Shown here in pieces: positions 26,650-36,045 of a DNA stretch of 64,000 nt. This DNA is from Celeribacter sp. HF31 (GTDB lineage Bacteria > Pseudomonadota > Alphaproteobacteria > Rhodobacterales > Rhodobacteraceae), in assembly GCF_011806455.1 (NCBI RefSeq), contig NZ_JAATOT010000001.1, forward strand, positions 1 to 64,000, read 5' to 3'. Position numbers and translations under genes: made by a program. The notes below the pieces were generated by a model. The model saw only the letters and a list, made by a program, of their open reading frames with translations. It did no database searches and was not told the DNA's origin. Every line of letters starts with the position of its first letter. Position 1 is the stretch's first letter.

Positions 26650-29010
26650 TCATGTTTTCTTCTTCATGGCATCCAGAAGCGCCGCGCCAAACGCGCCTTG
26701 GTTCTCGGAGGCGCGGGGTTTGGGGGTGTTGGTGCCACGGGGTTTGCCGCCGTATCCGCCCTTGCCGCCTGCATTCCCACGCGGCTGTTGCGCGTTGCGG
26801 TCCTGTTTTCCCCGCTCCTGTGTGGCGCCACCGTCCTTGCGCATCGACAACCCGATGCGTTTGCGCGGGATGTCCACTTCGGTGACACGCACCGAGACAA
26901 TATCCCCGGCTTTCACCACCTCATGCGGGTCTTTGACAAAGCGATCTGCAAGCTGGCTGACATGCACCAACCCGTCCTGATGCACACCGATGTCCACAAA
27001 AGCGCCAAAGGCCGCGACATTGGTCACCGTGCCCTCAAGCCGCATGCCGGGTTTCAGATCCTTGATGTCCTCGACCCCGTCGGTAAATGTCGCGGTCTTG
27101 AACTCAGGACGCGGGTCACGGCCCGGCTTTTCCAACTCGGTGAAAATGTCGCGCACGGTCGGCAGGCCGAAGTCTCCGGTGACGAATTGCTCGGCTTTGA
27201 GGCCCTTAAGCGCCGTCGGATTGCCCATGATCTCGCGCATGTCACGGCCACAGGCTTTGACGATTTCACGCGCCACGTCATAGGCCTCGGGGTGCACGGA
27301 GGAGGCGTCGAGCGGCTCGTCGCCCTCTCGGATGCGCAAGAACCCCGCGCATTGTTCAAAGGCTTTCGGACCAAGACCGGACACTTTCATAAGCGCCTTG
27401 CGTGACGGGAATGCGCCATGAATGTCGCGATGGGTGACGATGCTCTGCGCCAGCGACGGGCCGAGGCCCGCGACCTGTGCGAGCAAAGGCGCGGAGGCCA
27501 TGTTCAAATCCACACCCACGGCGTTCACCGCATCCTCAACCACCGCTTCGAGCGCCTGCGACAGGCGGCGTTGGTCGACGTCGTGCTGATACTGGCCGAC
27601 GCCGATGCTTTCGGGCGTGATCTTCACCAGTTCCGCCAGAGGGTCCTGCAAGCGACGTGCAATCGACACCGCACCTCGCAAGGAGACGTCGAGATCGGGG
27701 AATTCCTGTGCCGCCAGTTCAGAGGCGGAATAGACCGAAGCACCCGCCTCGGATACGACAACCTTGGTCGGGGTTTTGACGCCCGGCGGCAGGAGTTTGA
27801 GCGTCTCGCCCACAAGTTTTTCGGTCTCGCGGCTGGCTGTGCCGTTGCCGATGGCGATGAGGCCGACGCCGTGGCGGGTCACCAAGTCGATGATCTTCGC
27901 CTCCGCCCCGCGCACGTCCATTTTCGGCTGGAACGGATAGAGCGTGGCGGTGTCCAACAGCTTGCCCGTGGCGTCCACCACGGCGGCTTTGACGCCTGTA
28001 CGGATGCCCGGATCGAGGCCAAGCGTGGCTTTCGCGCCCGCAGGGGCTGCCAAGAGCAAGTCCTTGAGGTTGCGCGAAAACACGGTGATTGCATCCTCAT
28101 GCGCGCGCTGGCGCAGCTCGCCCAACAGGTCGATATGCAGGGAAATCGCGAATTTCACCCGCCAGGCCCAACGGGCCACGGTGCGCAGCCATAGGTCTCC
28201 GGGCTGCTCTGTTGCGGTACCCAGATAAGAGGCGACCATGGCAATGGCGCGCGCCGCGCCTTCTTCCGGCTCAGGCGCGATGTCCATCGTGACAATCTCT
28301 TCCTTCGCCGCGCGCAGGATCGCCAGCGCCCGATGCGAAGCGATGTCAGACCATTTTTCGGAATGGTCGAAATAGTCGGAAAACTTCGCGCCCTCCTGTT
28401 CCTTGCCCGCGATGACCTTCGCGGTCACAAGCGCCTCGCGCCGCATGAAATCGCGCAGTTTACCCAAGAGCTCGGCGCTTTCCGACAGCTCTTCAGTGGC
28501 AATGTCGCGCGCACCGTTGAGGGCGTCTTTCACGGTCGGCACGGCCTCAGAGATGAAACCTTCGGCAAGCTTTTCAGGATCGGCGGAACGGTCGGCTTTG
28601 ATCGCCTCAAGGAGTGGTTCCAACCCGTTCTCACGCGCGATCATCGCTTTGGTGCGGCGCTTCGGTTTGTAGGGCAGGTAGATGTCTTCGAGCGTCGATT
28701 TGCTCTCCGCGCCTGCGATGGCGCGTTTCAGATCGTCGGTCAGTTTGCCCTGATCCTCGATGGATTTGAGGATCGTCCCCCGCCGCGCTTCCAATTCGCG
28801 CAAATACGACAGGCGGTCGTTCAAGAGGCGCAACTGCGTGTCGTCGAGGCCCCCCGTCACCTCTTTGCGGTAGCGCGCGATGAAGGGCACGGTCGCGCCC
28901 TCGTCCAAAAGCCCGATGGCGGCGGTGACCTGCGCCGTGGAGGCGGCGATGTCGGTGGCGATGGTGCGCGAAATGCGCGCAGATGTTTGCGGATCGGTGG
29001 GCGTGCTCAA
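26650..29010 (-). CDS. tex: Tex-family S1 RNA-binding protein
   Basis: 786 residues. N-terminal Tex helical domain ([40 protein letters not shown]), YqgF-like RNase H fold near 325-450 ([36 protein letters not shown]), helix-hairpin-helix elements ([41 protein letters not shown]), and a C-terminal S1 domain ([33 protein letters not shown]) with a Gly/Arg-rich tail. Tex acts in transcription and RNA metabolism and in tolerance to stress. The start is a TTG at 29010 with AGGAGGA 6 nt upstream; the frame stays open for another 945 nt but only antisense to the LysR gene. Confidence 0.93.
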   Translation of the reverse strand: MSTPTDPQTSARISRTIATDIAASTAQVTAAIGLLDEGATVPFIARYRKEVTGGLDDTQLRLLNDRLSYLRELEARRGTILKSIEDQGKLTDDLKRAIAGAESKSTLEDIYLPYKPKRRTKAMIARENGLEPLLEAIKADRSADPEKLAEGFISEAVPTVKDALNGARDIATEELSESAELLGKLRDFMRREALVTAKVIAGKEQEGAKFSDYFDHSEKWSDIASHRALAILRAAKEEIVTMDIAPEPEEGAARAIAMVASYLGTATEQPGDLWLRTVARWAWRVKFAISLHIDLLGELRQRAHEDAITVFSRNLKDLLLAAPAGAKATLGLDPGIRTGVKAAVVDATGKLLDTATLYPFQPKMDVRGAEAKIIDLVTRHGVGLIAIGNGTASRETEKLVGETLKLLPPGVKTPTKVVVSEAGASVYSASELAAQEFPDLDVSLRGAVSIARRLQDPLAELVKITPESIGVGQYQHDVDQRRLSQALEAVVEDAVNAVGVDLNMASAPLLAQVAGLGPSLAQSIVTHRDIHGAFPSRKALMKVSGLGPKAFEQCAGFLRIREGDEPLDASSVHPEAYDVAREIVKACGRDMREIMGNPTALKGLKAEQFVTGDFGLPTVRDIFTELEKPGRDPRPEFKTATFTDGVEDIKDLKPGMRLEGTVTNVAAFGAFVDIGVHQDGLVHVSQLADRFVKDPHEVVKAGDIVSVRVTEVDIPRKRIGLSMRKDGGATQERGKQDRNAQQPRGNAGGKGGYGGKPRGTNTPKPRASENQGAFGAALLDAMKKKT

Positions 29011-29088
29011 ATCTGGTCCTCCTGTCGGGAGGTCAGTCTTAGCGGTCCTGAAACGTCGCGCCAAGAGGGGAGATGACCTCTCCGCAGT

Positions 29089-29107
29089 CGATATGATATG
29101 CCTATCG
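29089..29107. promoter_or_regulatory. Inverted repeat upstream of the LysR gene
   Basis: CGATA-N9-TATCG, 30 bp before the chosen LysR start. The CTATCG half recurs upstream of fdsG, so it may be the site of this regulator. Confidence 0.4.
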
Positions 29108-29136
29108 TAATGCATCGTCTCGATCAGGTTTTCGCC

Positions 29137-30024
29137 ATGCTCAACAAGCTCGAAATGTTCATCGCTGTCGCCAAGGAGGGCCATTTCGGTCGTGCGGCAC
29201 AGGCCCTCGGCATCACCCAGCCCAGCCTCTCGGCAGGGATCAAGCAGCTTGAGGATCAATTGGGGGTTCAGCTCATCTTTCGTGGCTCGCGCTTCGGCGG
29301 ATTGACGCCGGAGGGGCAGCGGGCGCTGGTTTGGGCGCGCAAGATCGTTGCCGACAGCCGCCAGCTTCGCGATGAAATGCGGGCGACGCGGCATGGGCTT
29401 TCGGGCCAGCTGCGCCTTGCGGCGATCCCAACGGCGCTCACCTGGGCGGCGCGGATTTCGACGGTGTTCAGCGCGGCGCATCCCAATGTGAAACTGACCA
29501 TTCTGTCGCGACCTTCGTCGCAAATCCTCACCATGCTGGACGATCTCGATGCCGATGCCGGGCTCACCTATCTCGACAACGAACCTCTGGGCCGGGTCAG
29601 CGCCGTGCCGCTTTATGAAGAGCGCTATATGGTGGTGAGTGCCGAGGGCGGCGTCTTTGCGGGGCGCAGTTCGGTGGACTGGAGCGATCTGGACGGGGTG
29701 CCGATGTGTCTCTTGTCGCCGGAGATGCAAAACCGGCGGATCATAGATCGCAACTTGGGCGCCTCTGGCGTGGTGCCGCAGGTGGGCGTCGAATCGAATT
29801 CCACCGTGGTGCTGATCGCCCATGTGCAGAGCGGCGGCTGGGTCACTGTGCTGCCCGAAGGCATCGCGCGGTTCCTGACGGAAGGCAAGCCTCTGGACCT
29901 CATTCCGCTCACCGGCGGTGAGGTCGGGCACCGTGTCGGCCTGATCGCGCCGCACCGCGATCCGAACACCCCGGTTCTGGCCGCTTTGCTGGCCGAAGCG
30001 GGGCGCGTGTCGGACCTCGTTTGA
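29137..30024 (+). CDS. fdsR: LysR-type regulator of formate dehydrogenase
   Basis: 295 residues from the ATG at 29137, which places the first helix 4 residues in, as usual for LysR proteins; two upstream in-frame ATGs (29098, 29110) would add up to 13 residues. The winged HTH ([40 protein letters not shown]) is followed by a periplasmic-binding-like effector domain. It is 102 bp upstream of fdsG in the same direction. A LysR gene in this place (FdsR) controls fds operons in other proteobacteria, with formate as the likely signal. Similar inverted repeats lie before both this gene and fdsG. Confidence 0.83.
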   Translation: MLNKLEMFIAVAKEGHFGRAAQALGITQPSLSAGIKQLEDQLGVQLIFRGSRFGGLTPEGQRALVWARKIVADSRQLRDEMRATRHGLSGQLRLAAIPTALTWAARISTVFSAAHPNVKLTILSRPSSQILTMLDDLDADAGLTYLDNEPLGRVSAVPLYEERYMVVSAEGGVFAGRSSVDWSDLDGVPMCLLSPEMQNRRIIDRNLGASGVVPQVGVESNSTVVLIAHVQSGGWVTVLPEGIARFLTEGKPLDLIPLTGGEVGHRVGLIAPHRDPNTPVLAALLAEAGRVSDLV

Positions 30025-30058
30025 TAGGTTTTGGCTATCGTTTGACGGTTTATCGATA
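30023..30058. promoter_or_regulatory. Repeated TATCG elements in the fdsG promoter region
   Basis: GATAG-N7-CTATC at 30023-30039 is followed by a second TATCGATA at 30051-30058. The CTATCGT word is shared with the region before the LysR gene. The spacing suits LysR-type binding, but this is inference. Confidence 0.4.
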
Positions 30059-30126
30059 TTGATTTCGCGATGTATGCCGTGCTCTCATGGGGAAAATGTA
30101 TACGGTCGTATCCGAAGAGGTCAGCC

Positions 30127-30615
30127 ATGACGCCAGCCAGCTCCCCGCAAGATGACGGGGCTATTGCGGAGATCATCTCTGCCCACGCCCATCTCGAAGG
30201 TCCGCTTTTGCCCATGTTGCATGCGTTGCAGGAGGAGTTCGGAGTGATTCCCGAGGCGGCGCATGCGCCCCTTTGCAAGGCGCTGACGATCACACGCGCT
30301 GAACTGAAGGGCGTGATTTCCTTCTATCACGATTTCCGCGAAAAGCCCGCTGGCAAACATGTGCTGAAAATCTGCCGGGCGGAGGCCTGTCAGTCGATGG
30401 GTGGCACGGCTTTGGCGGAACGGCTTTTGGCGAAACTCGGCCTCGATTGGCATGGCACCACGCCGGACGGCAAAGTGACGGTGGAGCCGGTCTATTGTTT
30501 GGGCCTCTGCGCCTGCGCGCCAGCGGCGATGCTGGACGAAAAACTGATCGCGCGCGCCGATGATGCGCGTGTGGAAAAAGCGCTGTCGGCCAAGAACATT
30601 GGAGTTTCGGCATGA
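30127..30615 (+). CDS. fdsG: NAD-dependent formate dehydrogenase gamma subunit
   Basis: 162 residues, NuoE-like thioredoxin-fold [2Fe-2S] protein. Ligand Cys are in KICRAEACQSMGG and PVYCLGLCACAP, matching the CX4C ... CX3C pattern of 24-kDa subunits. The N-terminal helical part (LLPMLHALQEEFGVIPEAAH; ITRAELKGVISFYHDFREKP) is also typical. FdsG relays electrons to the FMN/NAD subunit FdsB in the soluble cytoplasmic complex. The stop overlaps the fdsB start (ATGA). Confidence 0.94.
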   Translation: MTPASSPQDDGAIAEIISAHAHLEGPLLPMLHALQEEFGVIPEAAHAPLCKALTITRAELKGVISFYHDFREKPAGKHVLKICRAEACQSMGGTALAERLLAKLGLDWHGTTPDGKVTVEPVYCLGLCACAPAAMLDEKLIARADDARVEKALSAKNIGVSA

Positions 30616-32138
30616 AGATTTACGTCCCCATGGACAGCGCCGCCAAGGCGCTCGGCGCCGATGAGGTGGCCGCAAAACTGACGCAAGAGATCGCCGCGCG
30701 TGGCCTCGAAGCGGAAATCGTGCGCAATGGCACCCGTGGCATGATCTGGCTGGAGCCTCTGGTCGAGATCGAAAAAGACGGTGAACGTCTGGCCTATGGC
30801 CCGATCTCCGAGGATGATGTCACCGCACTTCTCGACGGTCAGATCGACACACTGGGCAAGGTCGAGGACATTCCGTTCTTCGCCCGCCAGACCCGCCTGA
30901 CCTTTGAGCGCTGTGGCGTGATCGATCCGCTGTCTTTGGCCGATTACGAGGCGCACGGCGGTCTCGAAGGTCTCAAACGCGCGATCGGCATGTCGCAGGA
31001 CGCGATCATCGATGAGGTCAAAACCTCTGGCCTGCGCGGTCGTGGCGGCGCGGGTTTCCCGACCGGCATCAAATGGGACACCGTTCGGCTTGCCCATGCG
31101 CCGCAGAAATACATCGTCTGTAACGCCGACGAGGGCGACAGCGGCACCTTTGCCGACCGGATGATCATGGAGGGTGACCCCTTCACCTTGATCGAAGGTA
31201 TGACCATTGCGGGCCTCGGCTGTGGTGCCACGAAGGGCTACGTTTACACCCGGTCTGAGTACCCGGATGCCGTTGCCGTGATGCAGCAAGCGATTGAAAT
31301 TGCACGGGCCGCGGGTGTGCTGGGCCCCAATGTTCTGGGCTGTGGTCGCGCCTTTGACATGGAGGTCCGCGTCGGTGCGGGCGCCTATGTCTGCGGTGAA
31401 GAAACTTCGCTCTTGAACTCGCTCGAAGGCAAACGCGGCGTGGTCCGCGCCAAGCCGCCGCTTCCGGCGCTTGAGGGCTTTCTGGGCCGTCCGACCGTGG
31501 TGAACAACGTGATCTCTCTGGCGACCGTTCCGGTGATTTTCGCCAAGGGCGCGGAGCATTACGCCAATTTCGGCCTCGGTCGCTCGAAAGGCACCATGCC
31601 GATCCAGATCGCGGGCAATGTGAAATTCGGCGGGCTGTTTGAGACCGCGTTCGGCATGCCGCTTGGCACGTTGGTCAACGAGGTCGCAGGTGGCACCGCC
31701 TCCGGGCGTCCGGTCAAAGCCGTGCAAGTCGGCGGACCTTTGGGCGCTTATCTGCATACCGATCAATTCGACACGCCCTTCGGCTACGAAGAGTTCGATG
31801 GCCAAAAGGCGCTCATCGGTCACGCGGGCATCGTCGTGTTTGACGACACGGCGGATATGCTGTCGATGGCGCGGTTCGCGATGGAATTCTGCGCGGTGGA
31901 AAGCTGTGGCAAATGTACCCCCTGTCGCATCGGCGCGGTGCGGGGCGTCGAGACGCTCGATCGCATCAAAGAGGGTGATGCCAGCGCAATCCCTCTGCTC
32001 GAAGATCTCTGCGAAGTCATGACTGACGGCTCGCTCTGTGCGCTGGGCGGCTTTACGCCCTATCCGGTGCTCTCTGCACTGCGCCATTTCCCCGAAGAAT
32101 TCGCGCCCAACACCGCTCAGAAGGAGGCCGCAGAATGA
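30612..32138 (+). CDS. fdsB: NAD-dependent formate dehydrogenase beta subunit
   Basis: 508 residues. An N-terminal thioredoxin-like domain of about 100 residues precedes a NuoF-like core. FMN-binding GRGGAGFPTGIKWDTV lies near 145, CNADEGDSGTFADRMIMEGD and GAYVCGEETSLLNSLEG follow, and the [4Fe-4S] site SCGKCTPCRIGAVRG is near 435. It binds FMN and NAD+ and passes formate electrons to NAD+. Overlaps at both ends with fdsG and fdsA indicate coupled translation of the complex. Confidence 0.95.
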   Translation: MKIYVPMDSAAKALGADEVAAKLTQEIAARGLEAEIVRNGTRGMIWLEPLVEIEKDGERLAYGPISEDDVTALLDGQIDTLGKVEDIPFFARQTRLTFERCGVIDPLSLADYEAHGGLEGLKRAIGMSQDAIIDEVKTSGLRGRGGAGFPTGIKWDTVRLAHAPQKYIVCNADEGDSGTFADRMIMEGDPFTLIEGMTIAGLGCGATKGYVYTRSEYPDAVAVMQQAIEIARAAGVLGPNVLGCGRAFDMEVRVGAGAYVCGEETSLLNSLEGKRGVVRAKPPLPALEGFLGRPTVVNNVISLATVPVIFAKGAEHYANFGLGRSKGTMPIQIAGNVKFGGLFETAFGMPLGTLVNEVAGGTASGRPVKAVQVGGPLGAYLHTDQFDTPFGYEEFDGQKALIGHAGIVVFDDTADMLSMARFAMEFCAVESCGKCTPCRIGAVRGVETLDRIKEGDASAIPLLEDLCEVMTDGSLCALGGFTPYPVLSALRHFPEEFAPNTAQKEAAE

Positions 32139-35059
32139 AAGATTTCGTGATTCCCTGGGAGAATGGGACCGGCATTCAGGACGACATCGACCGCGGAACC
32201 CCCGCAAAATCGGGCAAGCCGGTGACGCTGACCATCGACGGGATGGAGATCACCGTGCCGGAGGGGACCTCCGTGATGCGTGCGGCAAGTGATCTCGGCA
32301 TTCAAGTGCCGAAGCTCTGTGCCACCGACAGCCTTGAGGCCTTTGGCTCCTGCCGTCTCTGCGCCGTCGAAATCGAAGGTCGTCGTGGCACGCCCGCGTC
32401 CTGTACGACGCCCGTGCATGCCGGGATGAAAGTCCACACCCAGACCGACAAACTGCGCCGCATTCGCAAGGGCGTGATGGAGCTTTATATCTCCGATCAC
32501 CCGCTCGATTGCCTGACCTGTTCGGCCAATGGCGATTGCGAATTGCAGGATATGGCGGGCGCGGTCGGCCTGCGCGATGTGCGCTATGAGGCGCCGAAAA
32601 ACGCGCCGCTTGCGAACCATTTCGAGGCGCGCAATACCTCTGGCGAGGCCAATCCCGAATGGCTTCCGAAAGACGACAGCAACCCGTATTTCTCCTACGA
32701 TCCGTCGAAATGCATCGTCTGTAACCGCTGTGTGCGGGCCTGCGAAGAGGTGCAGGGGACCTTTGCTTTGACCATCGAGGGCCGTGGCTTTGACAGCCGC
32801 GTGGCCGTGGGCGCGGAGAATTTCCTCGCCTCCGATTGTGTGTCCTGTGGCGCCTGTGTGCAAGCCTGCCCGACCGCAACGCTGCAAGAGAAATCCGTGA
32901 TCGAAATGGGCACGCCGGACCGTTCCGTCGTGACCACCTGCGCCTATTGCGGTGTCGGCTGTTCGTTCAAAGCGGAGATGCAGGGCGATCAATTGGTGCG
33001 CATGGTGCCCTATAAACACGGCAAGGCGAACCGGGGGCATTCCTGTGTTAAAGGCAGGTTTGCCTATGGGTATGCCACCCATAAGGATCGTATTTTGAGC
33101 CCGATGGTGCGCGACAGCGTCGATCAGCCGTGGCGCGAAGTGTCCTGGGGCGAGGCGCTGTCTTTCGCGGCGAAAAAGCTTGTGGGTCTTCAGGAAAAAT
33201 ACGGCCAGAAGAGCATCGGCGTGATCACGTCGTCGCGCTGCACCAATGAGGAAACCTACCTCGTTCAGAAACTCACCCGCGCTGTCTTTGGCAACAACAA
33301 CACCGACACTTGCGCGCGCGTGTGCCATTCGCCGACCGGTTATGGCCTTGGCCAGACCTTTGGCACCTCGGCGGGCACGCAGGATTTCGACTCGGTTGAA
33401 CACTCCGACGTCGTGGTGGTGATCGGCGCGAACCCGACCGACGGGCACCCGGTCTTTGCCTCGCGCCTGCGCAAACGTCTGCGTGAAGGCGCCAAGCTGA
33501 TCGTGGTCGATCCGCGTCGGATTGATTTGCTGGAAACCCCGCACCTGAACGAGTCGCATCACTTGCCGCTCAAGCCCGGCACCAACGTCGCCGTGGTCTC
33601 TGCGCTGGGGCATGTGATCGTGACCGAAGGCCTCTATGATCAGGACTTTATCGCGGAACGCTGTGACGTCGACGCCTGGGAAGATTACAAGGCTTTCATC
33701 TCCGACGAGCGTCATTCGCCGGAGGCGACCGAAGCGCTCACTGGCGTGCCTGCCGCTAAACTCCGCGAAGCCGCGCGCGCCTATGCGCAGGGCGGCAACG
33801 GTGCGATCTATTACGGCCTCGGCGTGACCGAACATTCGCAAGGCTCGACGACCGTCATGGCCATCGCGAACCTCGCGATGATGACCGGCAACATCGGACG
33901 CAAAGGGGTCGGTGTGAACCCGCTGCGCGGTCAGAACAACGTTCAGGGCTCCTGTGATATGGGCTCTTTCCCGCACGAACTGCCGGGCTACCGCCATGTG
34001 AAACTGCCGGAAGTGCGCAAAATCTTTGCCGACACCTGGGGCGTTGAACTGGACGCTGAACCCGGTCTGCGCATCCCGAACATGCTGGACGCGGCGGTCG
34101 ACGGCACCTTCAAGGGGCTCTATTGTCAGGGCGAAGACATCCTGCAATCCGACCCGGACACCAAACATGTGGCGGCAGGTTTGGCGGCGATGGAATGTGT
34201 CATCGTGCATGATCTCTTCCTGAACGAGACCGCAAATTACGCACATGTTTTCCTGCCCGGATCGTCGTTCCTCGAAAAAGAAGGCACATTCACCAACGCT
34301 GAGCGCCGCATCAACCGCGTGCGCAAAGTGATGGCGCCGAAGAACGGTTATGAGGACTGGGAAGTCACCCAACTGCTTGCCAATGCCGTTCTGAAAGAGA
34401 CCGGTGGCAAGCCCTGGTCCTACGCGCACCCGGCGGAAATCATGGCGGAGATCGCCGCGACCACGCCGTCCTTTGCAGGCGTTGATTACACGGTTCTCGA
34501 AGAGAAAGGTTCCGTGCAGTGGCCCTGTAACGAGGAGCACCCGGACGGCACGCCTTTGATGCATGTCGACGGTTTCGTACGCGGCAAGGGGCGGTTCATC
34601 GTCACCGAATATATTGCCACGGACGAGAAATCCGGGCCGCGCTTCCCGCTCTTGCTGACCACTGGCCGCATTCTCAGCCAGTACAACGTCGGTGCGCAAA
34701 CGCGGCGGACGGAGAACTCTGTCTGGCACGATCAGGATGTGTTGGAAATCCACCCGCATGACGCCGAAAATCGCGGCCTGCGGGATGGCGATTGGGTGCG
34801 GCTGGCGTCGCGTTCCGGCGAGACCTCTCTGCGGGTCAAGATCACCGATCGGGTCAGCCCGGGCGTGGTCTACACCACCTTCCACCATCCGGACACGCAG
34901 GCCAATGTCATCACCACGGATTACTCCGACTGGGCGACGAACTGCCCGGAGTACAAGGTGACGGCGGTGCAGGTGTCGCCCTCCAACGGACCAAGCGAAT
35001 GGCAGGAGCGCTACAATGCGCAGGCCGAGCAATCGCGCCGGATCGAGGCCGCTGAATGA
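32135..35059 (+). CDS. fdsA: NAD-dependent formate dehydrogenase catalytic alpha subunit
   Basis: 974 residues. In order: an N-terminal [2Fe-2S] domain (CATDSLEAFGSCRLCAVEIE), a His-Cys3 site (DHPLDCLTCSANGDC), two [4Fe-4S] motifs (CIVCNRCVRACEEVQG; CVSCGACVQACPT), then the molybdopterin oxidoreductase domain. That domain has its own [4Fe-4S] site (CAYCGVGCSF) and a molybdenum-ligand Cys in CARVCHSPTGYG (near 396). The codon there is for Cys, so this is not a selenoprotein. It oxidises formate to CO2 at a bis-MGD molybdenum centre. In this window it would dispose of formate made by FolD and PurU from methyl groups. Confidence 0.96.
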   Translation: MKDFVIPWENGTGIQDDIDRGTPAKSGKPVTLTIDGMEITVPEGTSVMRAASDLGIQVPKLCATDSLEAFGSCRLCAVEIEGRRGTPASCTTPVHAGMKVHTQTDKLRRIRKGVMELYISDHPLDCLTCSANGDCELQDMAGAVGLRDVRYEAPKNAPLANHFEARNTSGEANPEWLPKDDSNPYFSYDPSKCIVCNRCVRACEEVQGTFALTIEGRGFDSRVAVGAENFLASDCVSCGACVQACPTATLQEKSVIEMGTPDRSVVTTCAYCGVGCSFKAEMQGDQLVRMVPYKHGKANRGHSCVKGRFAYGYATHKDRILSPMVRDSVDQPWREVSWGEALSFAAKKLVGLQEKYGQKSIGVITSSRCTNEETYLVQKLTRAVFGNNNTDTCARVCHSPTGYGLGQTFGTSAGTQDFDSVEHSDVVVVIGANPTDGHPVFASRLRKRLREGAKLIVVDPRRIDLLETPHLNESHHLPLKPGTNVAVVSALGHVIVTEGLYDQDFIAERCDVDAWEDYKAFISDERHSPEATEALTGVPAAKLREAARAYAQGGNGAIYYGLGVTEHSQGSTTVMAIANLAMMTGNIGRKGVGVNPLRGQNNVQGSCDMGSFPHELPGYRHVKLPEVRKIFADTWGVELDAEPGLRIPNMLDAAVDGTFKGLYCQGEDILQSDPDTKHVAAGLAAMECVIVHDLFLNETANYAHVFLPGSSFLEKEGTFTNAERRINRVRKVMAPKNGYEDWEVTQLLANAVLKETGGKPWSYAHPAEIMAEIAATTPSFAGVDYTVLEEKGSVQWPCNEEHPDGTPLMHVDGFVRGKGRFIVTEYIATDEKSGPRFPLLLTTGRILSQYNVGAQTRRTENSVWHDQDVLEIHPHDAENRGLRDGDWVRLASRSGETSLRVKITDRVSPGVVYTTFHHPDTQANVITTDYSDWATNCPEYKVTAVQVSPSNGPSEWQERYNAQAEQSRRIEAAE

Positions 35060-35787
35060 AGCAGGTCGACGCCCTCCCTGAAGAAGCCCCCGTCGCGCTC
35101 GTGTATAACGGCTCGACGGCGGCTGTCATGATGGCGTCGCCCTTTGATTTGCCTGAGTTTTTGACCGGGTTTGCGGTGTCGGAGGGCATCGTGTCCGAGG
35201 CCTCTGATGTCACCGAAATATCGGCGATCAAACATGCTCACGGCTACGAGGTGCGCGGGCGCATTCCGGAGGACCGTTCGGCGGCAATGGATGCGCGGCG
35301 ACGGGCGTCGGTGGGACCGATGGGCTGTGGTTTGTGCGGTATTGAGAGTCTCGATGAGGCGACGGCCTTTCCGGGGACTGTGACGCCGATGGTGGCGGGG
35401 CTTGAGGACCATGCCCGCGCCGCTTTGGATGGGCTCAACGCCGGGCAAAAGCGCCGCGATCAGGTCGGCGCGATGCATGCCGCCGGGTTCTTCACGGATC
35501 AGGGACTTATGGCCCTGCGCGAAGACGTCGGGCGGCACAATGCGCTGGACAAGTTGATTGGCGCGCTGGCCGGAACAGACGTAAGCCAAGGAGCGGTGAT
35601 CATCACCTCGCGGCTCTCCGTCGATCTGGTGCAAAAATGCGTGCGCGCCGGGATTTCCGGCCTCTTCGCCCTGTCCTCGCCGACACGCGCGGCGGTGGAG
35701 CTGGCAAAAGACACAGGACTGACTTTGATGGTGCTGCGCCGCGAGGCGGTGGTGGCCTATACGGATGAAAAGGAACACTGCGCATGA
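35056..35787 (+). CDS. fdsC: Formate dehydrogenase accessory sulfurtransferase FdsC/FdhD
   Basis: 243 residues, FdhD family. The sulfur-carrying Cys pair is in MGCGLCGIESLDEA (near 95-100), and the GFFTDQGLMALREDVGRHNAL and SRLSVDLVQKCVRAGISG segments are conserved in the family. FdhD/FdsC transfers sulfur to and stabilises the molybdenum cofactor for insertion into the alpha subunit. Start ATG overlaps the fdsA stop and the stop overlaps fdsD, giving the fdsGBACD order known from soluble NAD-dependent formate dehydrogenases. Confidence 0.94.
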   Translation: MKQVDALPEEAPVALVYNGSTAAVMMASPFDLPEFLTGFAVSEGIVSEASDVTEISAIKHAHGYEVRGRIPEDRSAAMDARRRASVGPMGCGLCGIESLDEATAFPGTVTPMVAGLEDHARAALDGLNAGQKRRDQVGAMHAAGFFTDQGLMALREDVGRHNALDKLIGALAGTDVSQGAVIITSRLSVDLVQKCVRAGISGLFALSSPTRAAVELAKDTGLTLMVLRREAVVAYTDEKEHCA

Positions 35788-35987
35788 CCGATGCGAAAAT
35801 GGTGCTGATGGCCAATCAGATCGCGAGCTTTTTTGCCACGCAGCCGGGGGGCGATCAGGCCGCCGGTGTGGCCGCGCATCTCAAGGATTTCTGGGAGCCG
35901 CGGATGCTCAATCAGCTCAAAACCTATCTGGGGCAGGGGGGCGAAGGCTTGCATGCTCTGGTGGTTGAGGCAGGCCAAACTCTTTGA
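35784..35987 (+). CDS. fdsD: Formate dehydrogenase delta subunit
   Basis: 67 residues. MANQIASFFATQPGGDQAAG and VAAHLKDFWEPRMLNQLKTY match the short helical FdsD/FdhD-delta family (DUF3445-unrelated). FdsD has no cofactor site and is thought to help assemble or stabilise the complex. It overlaps fdsC by ATGA and is followed 20-50 bp later by a terminator that ends the operon. Confidence 0.92.
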   Translation: MTDAKMVLMANQIASFFATQPGGDQAAGVAAHLKDFWEPRMLNQLKTYLGQGGEGLHALVVEAGQTL

Positions 35988-36005
35988 AATGTCAAAATGG
36001 CATTT

Positions 36006-36034
36006 AAAACCCCCGCCGATGTGGCGGGGTTTTG
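36006..36034. terminator. Bidirectional terminator between fdsD and tdm
   Basis: Stem CCCCGCC (36011-36017) / GGCGGGG (36023-36029) with a GATGT loop, flanked by AAAA before and TTTTG after. It serves fdsD on the plus strand and can serve the convergent tdm on the minus strand. Confidence 0.88.
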
Positions 36035-36045
36035 TTGTTTTAGGC

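Noticed and set aside
29011-29955. N-terminal extension of Tex by 315 residues
   Set aside because: The extension runs antisense through the LysR gene and shows no Tex homology; a TTG with an ideal ribosome site marks the real start.
33304-33340. Selenocysteine in FdsA
   Set aside because: The molybdenum-ligand position is an ordinary Cys codon within CARVCHSPT, and there is no in-frame TGA.
32117-35032. A 971-codon open frame antisense to fdsA
   Set aside because: Low-complexity His/Arg/Gly-rich translation with no domain; the sense frame has all formate dehydrogenase motifs.
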